Origin: Propioniciclava tarda
GTDB lineage: Bacteria > Actinomycetota > Actinomycetes > Propionibacteriales > Propionibacteriaceae
Assembly (NCBI RefSeq): GCF_900182665.1
Contig: NZ_FXTL01000018.1
Location: 1 to 63,318, forward strand
Reading direction: 5' to 3'
Length of the DNA stretch: 63,318 nucleotides
Made by a program: the position numbers and the translations under genes. Below the pieces are notes generated by a model. That model was not told the DNA's origin and searched no databases. It saw nothing but the letters and a program-made list of their open reading frames with translations. This document shows, piece after piece, positions 44,493 to 53,789 of this stretch; position 1 is the stretch's first letter, and each line of letters begins with the position of its first letter.

Positions 44493-44628
44493 GAATCCTC
44501 CTTGGTGGAAAAACGGCTCTACTGTGCCATAAGTCATCACGTCCTCTGGCCGATTTCGCAGGCTGGCGCCTCGTCCGGACGCCTTCGGCGCCGGTCCCCA
44601 GGGGCTCGGTGGCAGCGCCTCACCTACC

Positions 44629-45171
44629 ATGGAGGCCATGACCTCCCCGGCCTCTTTCCCGCAGCGGCTGTCCGACGGCGAACGTGAAGCCGCCGTCGCC
44701 GCCCTGCGCGCCCATCTCGACGCCGGACGCCTCAGCGGCGACGAGTTCGCCCAGCGCTCGGACGCCGCGCGGGCCGCGCTGACGGCGTCCGATGTCGTGC
44801 CGCTCTTCACCGACCTTCCGGCGCCGCATCCGCTGTACCTCAACATGGCGCAACCGACCTGGAACACCTACCCGGGCGGCACGACGTCGGCCCCGACCTA
44901 CGCCCCCGAGCCGGGCGCGCCGACCTACCAGACGCCGTATCAGCAGACGCCTCCGACCTATTCCGGCACGGTCGTTCCCACCTCGCAGGGCCCGCTGTCG
45001 AGCTTGAACCCGAAGACCCTGTCCACGATTCATGCGCTCATCTGGCCGGTGGCGATCCTGCTGTTCGTGACGGGGAATGGCGGCTTCTGGGTGATCATCG
45101 CGGCGATCGTGGCGAGCAGCCTGCTGGGCGGATATCAGCGCCGCGGACGCCGCCAGCCTCCCCCGTACTGA
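44629..45171 (+). CDS. DUF1707 membrane protein
   Basis: A 180-residue actinobacterial protein. The N-terminal DUF1707 segment ([35 protein letters not shown] in outline) is clear; a Pro/Thr/Tyr-rich linker and two hydrophobic segments (about 132-165) follow. The function is unknown; the domain resembles SHOCT-like oligomerisation segments. Start at ATG 44629 or 44638. It is divergent from lysC. Confidence 0.8.
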   Translation: MEAMTSPASFPQRLSDGEREAAVAALRAHLDAGRLSGDEFAQRSDAARAALTASDVVPLFTDLPAPHPLYLNMAQPTWNTYPGGTTSAPTYAPEPGAPTYQTPYQQTPPTYSGTVVPTSQGPLSSLNPKTLSTIHALIWPVAILLFVTGNGGFWVIIAAIVASSLLGGYQRRGRRQPPPY

Positions 45172-45179
45172 GGCCGGCG

Positions 45180-46145
45180 ATGACCGTCCGTTGGGCCATC
45201 GCCGGCACCGGCAAGATGGCCGCAGTCTTTGCAGCCGAGTTCGCACACGTCCCCGACGCCGAGCTGGTCGCCGTCGCGTCGCGGGACGCCTCGAAAGCCT
45301 CCGAGTTCGCGATGCCGTTCGGCGCGCGCGGCTGCACCTACGACGAGCTCTGGGCGTCCGGCGACGTGGACGCCGTATACATCGCGACGCCGCACACGTC
45401 GCACGCGTCCGTGGCGCTGGCCGCGATCGCGGCTGGCAAGGGCGTCCTGGTCGAGAAGGCGTTCACAGCTTCGCTGGCTGACACCCGGGCCGTGATCGAG
45501 GCGGCCCGGGCGGCGGAGGTGTTCTGCGCCGAAGCCATGTGGACGCGGTTCCTGCCGTCGGCGTCCGAACTGAAGAAGCTGGTGGACGCTGGGGCCATCG
45601 GCGACGTGCGCTCGGTGCAGGGCGACCTGACCGCCTTCCGAGCGTTCGACCCGACCGATCGGCTGTTCGACCCGGCCGCGGGTGGCGGGGCGGTGCTCGA
45701 CCTCGGCGTCTACGTCGTCGCGTTCGCCCAGTGGTTCCTGGGGACGCCGACGCGCGTCTCCGCCGTCGGCGGGCGCCTGCCGAACGGCGTCGAGGGCGAG
45801 GTCGGCATGCTGCTCGGCTACGACGGCGGACGGTTCGCCTCGCTCGGCATCGCGTTCACCACCTACGGCCCGGGCCGGATGGCGATCATGGGCACCGAGG
45901 GCTGGATCGACGTCCTCCCCCGCTTCCACCGCCTACCGCGGTTCGTGGTCCACCGCCCGGGCGTGGAGGACGTCACCGTCGAGCCGTCCCGACTGGGCGT
46001 CGGCTACGCGCACGAACTCGCTGAGGCGTCCAGGTGTATCGCGGCCGGGCTGACCGAAACCCCCGTCATGCCCCTCGACGACACTCTCGCCGTTGCCGCC
46101 ACCCTGGACGAGGTGCTGCGACAGCTCGGGGACGCCCACCTCTGA
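45180..46145 (+). CDS. Gfo/Idh/MocA-family NAD(P)-dependent oxidoreductase
   Basis: A 321-residue dehydrogenase. The Rossmann N-terminus has GTGKMA at 9-14 (normally GxGxxG or A) and VAVASRDASKASEFA; the EKAFTA segment holds the conserved lysine of the family, and the C-terminal domain includes GGGAVLDLGVY. It resembles dihydrodiol-dehydrogenase-type members acting on cyclic sugars or diols; the substrate cannot be told. It starts 8 bases after the DUF1707 gene. Confidence 0.88.
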   Translation: MTVRWAIAGTGKMAAVFAAEFAHVPDAELVAVASRDASKASEFAMPFGARGCTYDELWASGDVDAVYIATPHTSHASVALAAIAAGKGVLVEKAFTASLADTRAVIEAARAAEVFCAEAMWTRFLPSASELKKLVDAGAIGDVRSVQGDLTAFRAFDPTDRLFDPAAGGGAVLDLGVYVVAFAQWFLGTPTRVSAVGGRLPNGVEGEVGMLLGYDGGRFASLGIAFTTYGPGRMAIMGTEGWIDVLPRFHRLPRFVVHRPGVEDVTVEPSRLGVGYAHELAEASRCIAAGLTETPVMPLDDTLAVAATLDEVLRQLGDAHL

Positions 46146-46146
46146 T

Positions 46147-46191
46147 AGCTGGCGGAATGAGTCTCGGAGAGCGATACCTATTCCGCCAGCT
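46147..46191. terminator. bidirectional terminator hairpin
   Basis: Perfect 12-base arms AGCTGGCGGAAT (46147-46158) and ATTCCGCCAGCT (46180-46191) with a 21-base loop. It lies between the convergent oxidoreductase and PRC-barrel genes and directly follows the first one's stop. Confidence 0.7.
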
Positions 46192-46203
46192 TCCCGCTTC
46201 AGC

Positions 46204-46944
46204 TCAGAGGTCGTCTTCGAGATCCAGATCCGGACGCCGCCCGTGGGCGATATCCCAGGCCGCTTCGCGGGTCATCACATCGAGTTCCGCTGCTCGCTGC
46301 TGAGCAAGGTCCTCGCCTGTCAGTTCGACCGGCTTCGACTCGGACGCCTGCCAGCCACCGGACGCCGCCGGCTTGGACGCCTCGTAGCGGACGCCTGCCC
46401 ACTGCACCTGAGGCGCGTGGCCCTGCGCGGCGAGCCGGTGATCGTGCGCTTCCAGGTCGGGCGTGTCGACGAGCGGCGCCTTGGCCGCATCGCCCGCGTA
46501 CGAGCCGTCACGCAACGGATCGGCGCGGTGAGCCGTCGAGACGGCCTCCTCCACGGCCTGCTCTGCGCGGCGCAGGGGCGCGTCAAGGTCGGTGAGGGGG
46601 CCCGGCTCGGAGTCGTCCTCTCGCCCGAGCATCGCCGGATCGAGCCCGAAGTGGGCGTACAGCACGGCCTCCTCCCCGCTGGAGAGGTGCTCGTCCTCCA
46701 GGACATCGGGGGCCGCGACGACGGCGTCCTTCGTGAACGGCAGGCGAAGGCTGCCGTCGAAGCTCGCCCCGACCAGCGGGACGAACCAGGTCCGGCGCCG
46801 GAAGAGTCCTGACTTGATCGTCGCCCAGGCGGCCTCGCCGGACGCGTCGTCGAGGTAGACGTCGCCGACCGACCCGATTCGGACGCCTCTGCTATCAACT
46901 ACGGGCGCACCCCGCAGCACCTCGACGTTCACGTGCTCGGTCAT
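46204..46944 (-). CDS. PRC-barrel domain protein
   Basis: A 246-residue protein with an N-terminal PRC barrel (VVDSRGVRIGSVGDVYLDD, then TWFVPLVGA) and an acidic, low-complexity C-terminus. PRC barrels bind RNA or protein partners in diverse processes; this one has no specific assignment. ATG 46944 has AAAGGGAG ahead. It follows ileS in the same direction, separated by a long hairpin. Confidence 0.8.
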   Translation of the reverse strand: MTEHVNVEVLRGAPVVDSRGVRIGSVGDVYLDDASGEAAWATIKSGLFRRRTWFVPLVGASFDGSLRLPFTKDAVVAAPDVLEDEHLSSGEEAVLYAHFGLDPAMLGREDDSEPGPLTDLDAPLRRAEQAVEEAVSTAHRADPLRDGSYAGDAAKAPLVDTPDLEAHDHRLAAQGHAPQVQWAGVRYEASKPAASGGWQASESKPVELTGEDLAQQRAAELDVMTREAAWDIAHGRRPDLDLEDDL

Positions 46945-46964
46945 CGCTCCCTTTCGTCGCGTCC

Positions 46965-47008
46965 CACGTGTGACTTTGTTGGCATAGTCGCCGACAAAGT
47001 CACACGTG
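46965..47008 (-). terminator. long hairpin after ileS
   Basis: A 44-base near-perfect inverted repeat: 15-base arms CACGTGTGACTTTGT and ACAAAGTCACACGTG, extended by four more pairs (one T-G) to a 6-base loop. It lies 8 bases past the ileS stop. No T-run follows, so it may terminate, protect the 3' end, or be a mobile palindrome. Confidence 0.6.
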
Positions 47009-47016
47009 AAGCTGGC

Positions 47017-50000
47017 TCAGGCCTTGGCGATCTGCACCGCTAGGCCCAGATCGTCGTCTGCCACCCAGTCTGACCGGGACGCATCCACCTCCGTGAGCGA
47101 AACGGCCAAGACCTCGTCGGCGATCATCGCGGCGTGCGTCCGGACGGCGGCCGCCAGGTCGGCGTCCGTCGCGCGCCAGAGCACCGAGATGCGGTCCGAG
47201 ACCTGCAGGCCGGACGCCTTCCGCGTCTCCTGCAGCGTCCGGACGACCTCGCGCGCCAGTCCGGCCCGCGCCAGCTCGGGCGTGATCGTCAGGTCGAGCG
47301 CGACCGTTTCACCCTGCTCGTTGACCACGGACCAGCCCTCACGCGGACGCTCGCTCACGATCACCTCGTCGGCCGTCACGGGCGTGCCGCCGGCATAGTC
47401 GACCGTCGCCGATCCCGTCGCGGCTAGCGCGGACGCCAGCGCCGCGGCGTCGGCGTCCGCGATGGCCTGGGCGACCTTCGGGGTGTCCTTGCCGAAGCGC
47501 TTGCCCAGGGCGCGGAAGTTGCCCTTGGCGCTGTAGTCGACGACGTCGCCGGCCGAGGCGAACGACTCGACCGCGCCGACGTTCAGCTCGGACGCGATCT
47601 CGGCGATCAGCTCAGGCGTCAACCGGGCGTACGAGCTCGACGGCACCAGCACCCGCGAGAGCGGCTGCCGGGTCTTCACCTTCGCCTCCGAGCGGGCGCC
47701 GCGCCCCAACTCGACGAGGCGACGGGTCAGGTCCATCGCGGCGTCCAACTCGGGATCGATCGCGGCAGAGTCCACCAGCGGCCACGACGCCAGGTGCACG
47801 GAGGCGGGGGCGTCCGGGACGGCGGCGACGAACAGGTCCTGCCAGACGCGCTCGGTGACGAAGGGTGCCAGCGGCGCCATGAGGCGCGTGACGGCGTCCA
47901 GGGTCTCGTGGAGCGTCCAGAGGGCGGCGGGATCGCCGTCCCAGAAGCGGCGGCGCGACCGCCGGACGTACCAGTTGCTCAGCTGGTCGACGAACTCGCT
48001 GATGAGCGAGCCGGCGCGCTGGGTGTCGAAGTTCTCCAGCGCGGCGGTGACGTCGCGCACCAGTTCGTTGCGGACGCTGGCCAGCCAGCGGTCCATGACG
48101 GGCCTGGACGCCAGCGCCGGGGCTTGCCCCACCGGGGCCCAGCCGTTGGTGCGTGCGTAGAGACTCTGGAACGAAACGGCGTTCCAGTAGGTCAGCAGCA
48201 CCTTGCGCACGGTCTCGGTGATCGTCGAGTGCCCCACCCGGCGCGACGCCCACGGCGAGCCGCCGGCGGCCATGAACCAGCGGACGGCGTCCGCACCGTG
48301 GGCGTCCATCAGCGGGATCGGCTCGAGGATGTTGCCGAGGTGCTTGCTCATCTTGCGGCCGTCCTCGGCGAGGATGTGGCCGAGGCAGAGGACGTTCTTG
48401 TACGAGCTCTGGTCGAAGACCGTCGTCGAGACGGCCATCAACGAGTAGAACCAGCCGCGGGTCTGGTCGATGGCCTCGCAGATGAAGTCGGCCGGGAAGG
48501 CCTTCTTGAACTGCTCCTCCGAGCCGGAAACGTACGGGTAGCCCCACTGCGCGAACGGCATGGCGCCGCTGTCGAACCAGGCGTCGATGACCTCGGGGAC
48601 GCGGTGCGCGATCTCGCCGCAGTTCGGGCACGGGAACGTCACCTCGTCCACGAACGGACGGTGCGGGTCGAGTTGGCTCTGATCCTTGCCCGTGAGCTTG
48701 GTCAGCTCGGCCCGTGAGCCCACGCAGGTGTCGTGCTTGTGGGCGCAGCGCCAGATCGGCAGCGGCGTCCCCCAGTAGCGGCTGCGCGACAGCGCCCAGT
48801 CGATGTTGTTGTTGAGCCAGTCGCCGTAGCGTCCGTACTTGATGTGCTCGGGGTACCAGGTGGTGTTGTCGTTCTCGCGCAGGAGGGCGTCCTTGACCTG
48901 GGTCGTCCGGATGTACCAGCTGGGCTGCGCGTAGTAGAGCAGCGCCGTGTCGCAGCGCCAGCAGTGCGGGTAGCTGTGCTCGTAGGGCAGCTCGCGGAAC
49001 AGCAGCCCGCGCTTGTCGAGGTCGGCGACGAGGGTGGCGTCCGCGGTCTTGAAGAAGACTCCTCCGACGAGGTCGAGGTCGGCGTCGAAGGTGCCGTCCG
49101 GGCGGACCGGGTTCACCATCGGCAGCCCGTAGGCACGGCAGCTGATCATGTCGTCCTCGCCGAAGGCGGGGGCCTCGTGGACGAGTCCGGTGCCGTCCGA
49201 GGTCGTGACGTAGTCGGCCATGATGACGTAGTGCGTCCCGCCGACGACGTCGGGGAACTCGACCAGCTCGAACGGACGCTGGTAGCGCCAATACTCCATC
49301 TCCTTACCGGCGAAGGTCTGGCCGAGCTTCCAGCCCTCGCCGAGCACCTTCTCGGCAAGTTCCTCGGCGAGCACCAGCGTCTCGTTGCCGTCGGACGCCA
49401 CGACGTACGTCACGTCCGGGTGCGCCGCGGCGGCGGTGTTCGAGACGAGCGTCCAGGGCGTGGTCGTCCAGACCAGCAGGGACGCCTTCCCCGCCAGCGG
49501 GCCGGACGTCAGCGGGAAGCGGACGTACACCGACGGGTCGATGACGTCCTCGTAGCCCTGCGCCAGCTCGTGGTCCGACAGGGTCGTGCCGCAGCGCGGG
49601 CAGTAGGGGGCGACGCGGTAGTCCTCGCTCAGGAGCCCCTTGTCGTAGATCTGCTTGAGCGCCCACCACTCCGACTCGACGTACTCCGGCTTCATCGTCC
49701 AGTAGGCGTCGTCCAGGTTCACCCAGTAGCCCATCCGGTGGGTCAGCTCGACGAAGGCGTCCACATGCTTGCTGACCGACGCGCGGCAACGCGCGTTGAA
49801 CGCGGCGATGCCGTAGGCCTCGATGTCGGGCTTGCCGTTGAAGCCCAGCTCCTTCTCGACGGCGAGCTCGACGGGGAGGCCGTGACAGTCCCAGCCGGCC
49901 TTGCGGTCGACGCGGTAGCCCTGCATCGTCCGGAACCGGGGGAAGACGTCCTTGAAGACGCGCGCCTCGATGTGGTGCGTCCCGGGCATGCCGTTCGCGG

Positions 50001-50196
50001 TCGGCGGGCCTTCGTAGAACGTCCAGGGCTCGCCGTCGGCGGTCTTCTCCAGGGTCGCGGCGAACGTGCCATTGGCATCCCAGAGGTCGAGGATCTCGCG
50101 CTCCATCGCCGGCAGGTCCACCTGCGGCGGTACGGCTTTGTAGAGTCCGGACGCCGTCGGCTGCGGCGTTGCTTCGGTCGCGTCGTGCGCGGTCAT
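47017..50196 (-). CDS. ileS: isoleucyl-tRNA synthetase, eukaryote-like type
   Basis: A 1,059-residue class I synthetase that charges tRNA-Ile. The HIGH-like region is PTANGMPGTHHIEARV (about 66-80) and the KMSKS-like loop KMSKH at 615-619; an editing domain lies between. The HHIEAR form and the C-terminal layout are those of the second, eukaryote-like bacterial IleRS type, whose members tolerate mupirocin. ATG 50196 follows AAGGATC. A T-box leader precedes it. Confidence 0.97.
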   Translation of the reverse strand: MTAHDATEATPQPTASGLYKAVPPQVDLPAMEREILDLWDANGTFAATLEKTADGEPWTFYEGPPTANGMPGTHHIEARVFKDVFPRFRTMQGYRVDRKAGWDCHGLPVELAVEKELGFNGKPDIEAYGIAAFNARCRASVSKHVDAFVELTHRMGYWVNLDDAYWTMKPEYVESEWWALKQIYDKGLLSEDYRVAPYCPRCGTTLSDHELAQGYEDVIDPSVYVRFPLTSGPLAGKASLLVWTTTPWTLVSNTAAAAHPDVTYVVASDGNETLVLAEELAEKVLGEGWKLGQTFAGKEMEYWRYQRPFELVEFPDVVGGTHYVIMADYVTTSDGTGLVHEAPAFGEDDMISCRAYGLPMVNPVRPDGTFDADLDLVGGVFFKTADATLVADLDKRGLLFRELPYEHSYPHCWRCDTALLYYAQPSWYIRTTQVKDALLRENDNTTWYPEHIKYGRYGDWLNNNIDWALSRSRYWGTPLPIWRCAHKHDTCVGSRAELTKLTGKDQSQLDPHRPFVDEVTFPCPNCGEIAHRVPEVIDAWFDSGAMPFAQWGYPYVSGSEEQFKKAFPADFICEAIDQTRGWFYSLMAVSTTVFDQSSYKNVLCLGHILAEDGRKMSKHLGNILEPIPLMDAHGADAVRWFMAAGGSPWASRRVGHSTITETVRKVLLTYWNAVSFQSLYARTNGWAPVGQAPALASRPVMDRWLASVRNELVRDVTAALENFDTQRAGSLISEFVDQLSNWYVRRSRRRFWDGDPAALWTLHETLDAVTRLMAPLAPFVTERVWQDLFVAAVPDAPASVHLASWPLVDSAAIDPELDAAMDLTRRLVELGRGARSEAKVKTRQPLSRVLVPSSSYARLTPELIAEIASELNVGAVESFASAGDVVDYSAKGNFRALGKRFGKDTPKVAQAIADADAAALASALAATGSATVDYAGGTPVTADEVIVSERPREGWSVVNEQGETVALDLTITPELARAGLAREVVRTLQETRKASGLQVSDRISVLWRATDADLAAAVRTHAAMIADEVLAVSLTEVDASRSDWVADDDLGLAVQIAKA

Positions 50197-50420
50197 CTCG
50201 ATCCTTCGTCGTTCATCGCCGGGCGGCGTCTGTGCTGACGAAGGGACGAGGTCTGGACGCTGGCGTCCGGCGGCCCCGCGGTACCACCCTTCTTGGGACG
50301 CGTCCGGTTCGTAGCTCTCGCCACACCCCGGGGGACGTCCCCGCTTCGTTCACGCCACGGCCGGTTCTAATGAGCTAACCCAGGCTTCGACAGGCTCAGC
50401 CAACTGATCAGCCGTTCTTC
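50197..50420 (-). promoter_or_regulatory. T-box riboswitch leader of ileS
   Basis: On the minus strand the leader contains GGTGGTACCGCGG (50276-50288), the conserved T-box that pairs with the NCCA end of uncharged tRNA. It lies about 80 bases upstream of the ileS start, with G/C-rich pairing segments on both sides. Actinobacterial ileS T-boxes usually control translation through the ribosome-binding site. I could not fix the stem I boundary or the specifier ATC. Confidence 0.85.
50383..50401 (+). repeat. REP-like palindrome upstream of the ileS leader
   Basis: GGCTTCGACAGGCTCAGCC is a copy of the same dispersed palindrome found three times inside the ISP gene, here at the 5' edge of the T-box leader. 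Confidence 0.65.
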
Positions 50421-50581
50421 CGGCAGCTCCGGGGTGATGGCCCCATCGACGCCTGTGGACGTGTTGCGCAGTCTACGCGCGGCGTCCGGACGGAAGAAAT
50501 CCCGACCGGAGCGCTGACGAACCGAGGGGTGATTGGACCGGCCGTCGCGGCGTCCGATAGAAGAGCCGTCCCTTCACTGCT

Positions 50582-50956
50582 CGTCGTGAGCGTCTCGTCT
50601 TGGTCCCAGCGCGTACCGCCGTCGCGCCTGCTGCGGCTCGGATTCACCCTCGCGACGAACTTGCTGCTGCTCGCGGGCGTCGCCTGGTGGGGCCTGCTCA
50701 GAAGCAATTTGGGCCGGTGGACATCATGTTGTGGCCGTACCCGCGCATCCTGGTGCTGCACGTGACCGTCATCCTCGGGCTGCTGTTGGTCAACATCCCG
50801 GCCACCACGTCGCCGGACGTGGCGAAGGGCGTGAGGGTCGTGCTGCTGCTCGTGGCGCTCAAGCTGATCGCTGAGGTGCTGATCGACGTGGTTGGCTTTT
50901 CGAAGACGGTCAGCAGCCCCCACCGCGCTGACCGAACCGAACCGCCTACTGGCTAG
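50582..50956 (+). pseudogene. DUF6498-like membrane protein remnant
   Basis: One frame gives the start of such a protein (RLLRLGFTLATNLLLLAGVAWWG); then coherent sequence moves to another frame, FGPVDIMLWPYPRILVLHVTVILGLLL, VRVVLLLVALKLIAEVLID, the typical C-terminal end. The middle of the protein is missing. This is a gene with an internal deletion and frameshift. The end overlaps the convergent HAD gene by 11 bases. Confidence 0.5.
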
Positions 50957-51773
50957 CCAGAATCCTTTCGATCACCAGCGCGACGCCGTCGTCGTCATTG
51001 GACGCCGTCCGCTCGTCGGCCGCGGCGAAGGCTTCTGGGGTCGCGTTGGCCATCGCGACGCCGACCCCCGCCCAGCGCAGCATCTCGACGTCGTTGAGTT
51101 CGTCGCCGAGCGCCACGACCTCGGACGCCTCGATGCCGAGGTGCGCGCACAGCGCCGCGAGTCCCGATCCCTTGTGAACGCCCTCGGCGGACACCTCCAA
51201 GAAGGGCGTTCCCGACGTGAGGCAGTGCACCCCCGGGATCGCCAGCGACCGTGCGGCGTCCAACAGTTCTCTCGGTGACACGGACGGATGCCGCACGACG
51301 AACTTGACCGACGGCTCCGCCAGCACGTCGTCGAGGTCGAATTCGGGCAGGGGCTCGTGACGGCCGTGGTCGCCCGGATCCATCAGTCCGACGTAGCCGT
51401 GCTGCGGGTAGAACGCGTTGCCGCCGTCGCGCACCGACACGCAGCGCACGTCCGGGAAGAGCGTCCGCAGGCCCGCAAACAGCGCGAACTGCGCGTCGGC
51501 GTCCACGAGTCGTTCGAAGAAGACCTGACCAGACCCCAGGTGGACGCCGATGGCCCCGTTCGCGCCGATCACTGGCCCCTCGGCCAAGTAGGTGCCCCGG
51601 ACGCCGTGCGCGATCGAAAACGGCTGGCGTCCGGACACCGGAACGACCAGGACGCCCGCCTCGCGCGCGGCCTCCAGCGCGGCATGAGTGCGCGGGCTGA
51701 TCGAGCGCGGCGGGGTGGTCGCGGACCAGGTGAGCAGGGTGCCGTCCAGGTCCGTCGCGATGAGCCTGATCAT
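50946..51773 (-). CDS. Cof-type HAD phosphatase
   Basis: A 275-residue haloacid-dehalogenase phosphatase with a C2 cap. Motifs: DLDGTL (D8, D10), VSGRQP, K in GVHKGSGL, and GDELNDVEML near the C-terminus. Such enzymes dephosphorylate sugar phosphates or cofactors such as FMN and pyridoxal phosphate; specificity cannot be read from sequence. ATG 51773 is a clear start. Confidence 0.9.
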   Translation of the reverse strand: MIRLIATDLDGTLLTWSATTPPRSISPRTHAALEAAREAGVLVVPVSGRQPFSIAHGVRGTYLAEGPVIGANGAIGVHLGSGQVFFERLVDADAQFALFAGLRTLFPDVRCVSVRDGGNAFYPQHGYVGLMDPGDHGRHEPLPEFDLDDVLAEPSVKFVVRHPSVSPRELLDAARSLAIPGVHCLTSGTPFLEVSAEGVHKGSGLAALCAHLGIEASEVVALGDELNDVEMLRWAGVGVAMANATPEAFAAADERTASNDDDGVALVIERILASQ

Positions 51774-51882
51774 GGCCTCGACCCTAGAGACGGGCCGTCA
51801 CCGTGGCCAACCGCCGGACCGGTCCGCCGACCTCATCGCGCAACGACGCCTCAGCGGGAGGCTGCGGACGCAATCGATCGAG

Positions 51883-52944
51883 TCAGGACGTGGCGACCGC
51901 GAGGGCCGGGACGTCCTTGAGGATGACCTCGACCTCATCGCCGGGCGCCAGGCCGGACGACTCCCCCACGCCCAGCTGAGCCACCACGAACCCGCCCGGA
52001 ACCTCGACGCGCACCTTGGCGTGCGACCCCAGGAAACCGGTGATCTGGACGCGTCCGGCGCGGTCGGCGGCGACACCCGCAGCGGGCCGCAGCGTGATGT
52101 TCTCCGGACGAATCAGCACCGTGACGTCCCCGGACGCCGACCCCGGCAGCAGCGGAACCGTCTGCCCGAGCACGGACGCCGACGACCCAGCTGAGCGACC
52201 CGGCAGCTTGTTGGTCTGGCCGATGAAGTCGGCGACGAAGCCCGTCACGGGACGGCTGTAGATGTCCGCGGGGGCGCCGATCTGCATCAGCTTGCCGCTG
52301 CTCATCACGCCAACCCGGTCGGCGACGACCAAGGCCTCCTCCTGGTCGTGGGTCACGAACAGGGTCGTGATGCCGACCTCCTGCTGGATGCGCCGGATCT
52401 CGTCACGCAACTGGACGCGCACCTTGGCATCCAGGGCGGACAGGGGTTCGTCCAGCAGCAGCACCTTCGGCCGCACCGCCAAGGCGCGCGCGAGCGCGAC
52501 GCGCTGCTGCTGACCACCCGAGAGCTGATGCGGGTACCGGTCGGCCTGCGTGCCGAGACCAACCAGTTCGAGGTTCTCGGCCACGATCTTGCGCCGATCA
52601 CCCGCCACCTTGCGCAACTCGCACGCGAAGTCGATGTTGCCCGCGACCGTCATGTGCGGGAACAGCGAGTACGACTGGAACACCATCGCCATGTCGCGGC
52701 GGTTCGCTGGCTTCGCGGTGACGTCCTCGCCGTCGACGACGATCGACCCGGAGTCGACGTCCTCAAGGCCCGACAGCGCACGCAACGCCGTCGTCTTGCC
52801 GCAGCCGGACGGCCCCAGCAGCGCCACCAGCTCGCCAGGCGCGATGTCGAGCGAGAAGTCGTCCAGGGCCCGGACCGACCCGAAGACCCGGGTCAGGTTC
52901 CGAAGCTGGACGCCGCGCCCCGCGCTGGCCGAAGTCTGGGTCAT
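51883..52944 (-). CDS. ABC importer ATPase (PotA/FbpC-like)
   Basis: A 353-residue ATPase with Walker A GPSGCGKT, Q-loop QSYSLFPHM, signature LSGGQQQR, Walker B LLLDEPLSALD and the H-loop histidine in THDQEEA, followed by a C-terminal TOBE-type regulatory region. It is the last gene of a four-gene operon and overlaps the permease stop (ATGA). The polyamine/iron/phosphonate/thiamine group is indicated; the substrate is unknown. Confidence 0.93.
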   Translation of the reverse strand: MTQTSASAGRGVQLRNLTRVFGSVRALDDFSLDIAPGELVALLGPSGCGKTTALRALSGLEDVDSGSIVVDGEDVTAKPANRRDMAMVFQSYSLFPHMTVAGNIDFACELRKVAGDRRKIVAENLELVGLGTQADRYPHQLSGGQQQRVALARALAVRPKVLLLDEPLSALDAKVRVQLRDEIRRIQQEVGITTLFVTHDQEEALVVADRVGVMSSGKLMQIGAPADIYSRPVTGFVADFIGQTNKLPGRSAGSSASVLGQTVPLLPGSASGDVTVLIRPENITLRPAAGVAADRAGRVQITGFLGSHAKVRVEVPGGFVVAQLGVGESSGLAPGDEVEVILKDVPALAVATS

Positions 52945-53789
52945 CAGTCCTCCACAGTGACAGGCGCGAGAGTGCGCGCACGGCGACGCTCACCCAACCC
53001 GACGATGAGGTCGAGCGCAACGAGAAGCAGGGTGGTCAGGCCGAGGCAGAGCAGCGACACAGCCGCCGCCACCTGACCGTCCGACAGGTTGATCTGGAAC
53101 AGCGAGGTCTGCAGGTTCGTCCGGGCGAGCATCCGGGCGAACGTGAACTCGCCCAGCACCACCGCGATCGTGATGAAGCAGGCGGACACGATCGCGCTGC
53201 GCACGTTGGGCACGATGACCCGCCACAGCACCGTCCACCACGAGCCGCCGAACGACCGCGTCGTCTCCGACAGGGTCTTCAGATCGATCGAGCGCAGGCC
53301 GGCGTCCAGCGAGCGGTACACGAACGGCAGCACCAAGATCACGTACGCGAACGCCAGCCAGATCGTGTTGGCGTCCAGGATCTTCGTCGAGATCACCGCG
53401 TAAATCGGTGCCAGACCGACGACCAGCACGACGGCCGGGATCGTGAGCGGCAGCAGGCAGATGAACTCGACGATCCGCGACAGCTTCGGCAACCGCAGGC
53501 GCACCAGCATCATCGTCGGCAGCAGGATGCCGATGGCGAGCACCACCGTCATCACCGCCATCACCAGCGAGTTGAACAGGCCCTCGCGCAGCAGGTCCAG
53601 GCGCCCCGAGTCGTCCGGAGCGATCAGCGCGAGCCAGGCGTTGGCGTCCACCTTGCCCGTCAGGGGGAAGCGAACCGAGAAGTCCGCCAACGACACCAGC
53701 GGGAGCAAGAAGTACACGGACGCCAGCGCGATGACGACCACGCGGAAGGTCTTCGCCCCGCTCTTGGCGCGGGCGTTCACGCCTGCCAT
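52944..53789 (-). CDS. ABC importer permease, second subunit
   Basis: A 281-residue inner-membrane permease with six predicted helices and a binding-protein-dependent EAA-type loop (ETTRSFGGSWWTVLWRVIVPNV). It forms the channel together with the neighbouring permease, whose gene it overlaps by 13 bases. Confidence 0.92.
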   Translation of the reverse strand: MAGVNARAKSGAKTFRVVVIALASVYFLLPLVSLADFSVRFPLTGKVDANAWLALIAPDDSGRLDLLREGLFNSLVMAVMTVVLAIGILLPTMMLVRLRLPKLSRIVEFICLLPLTIPAVVLVVGLAPIYAVISTKILDANTIWLAFAYVILVLPFVYRSLDAGLRSIDLKTLSETTRSFGGSWWTVLWRVIVPNVRSAIVSACFITIAVVLGEFTFARMLARTNLQTSLFQINLSDGQVAAAVSLLCLGLTTLLLVALDLIVGLGERRRARTLAPVTVED

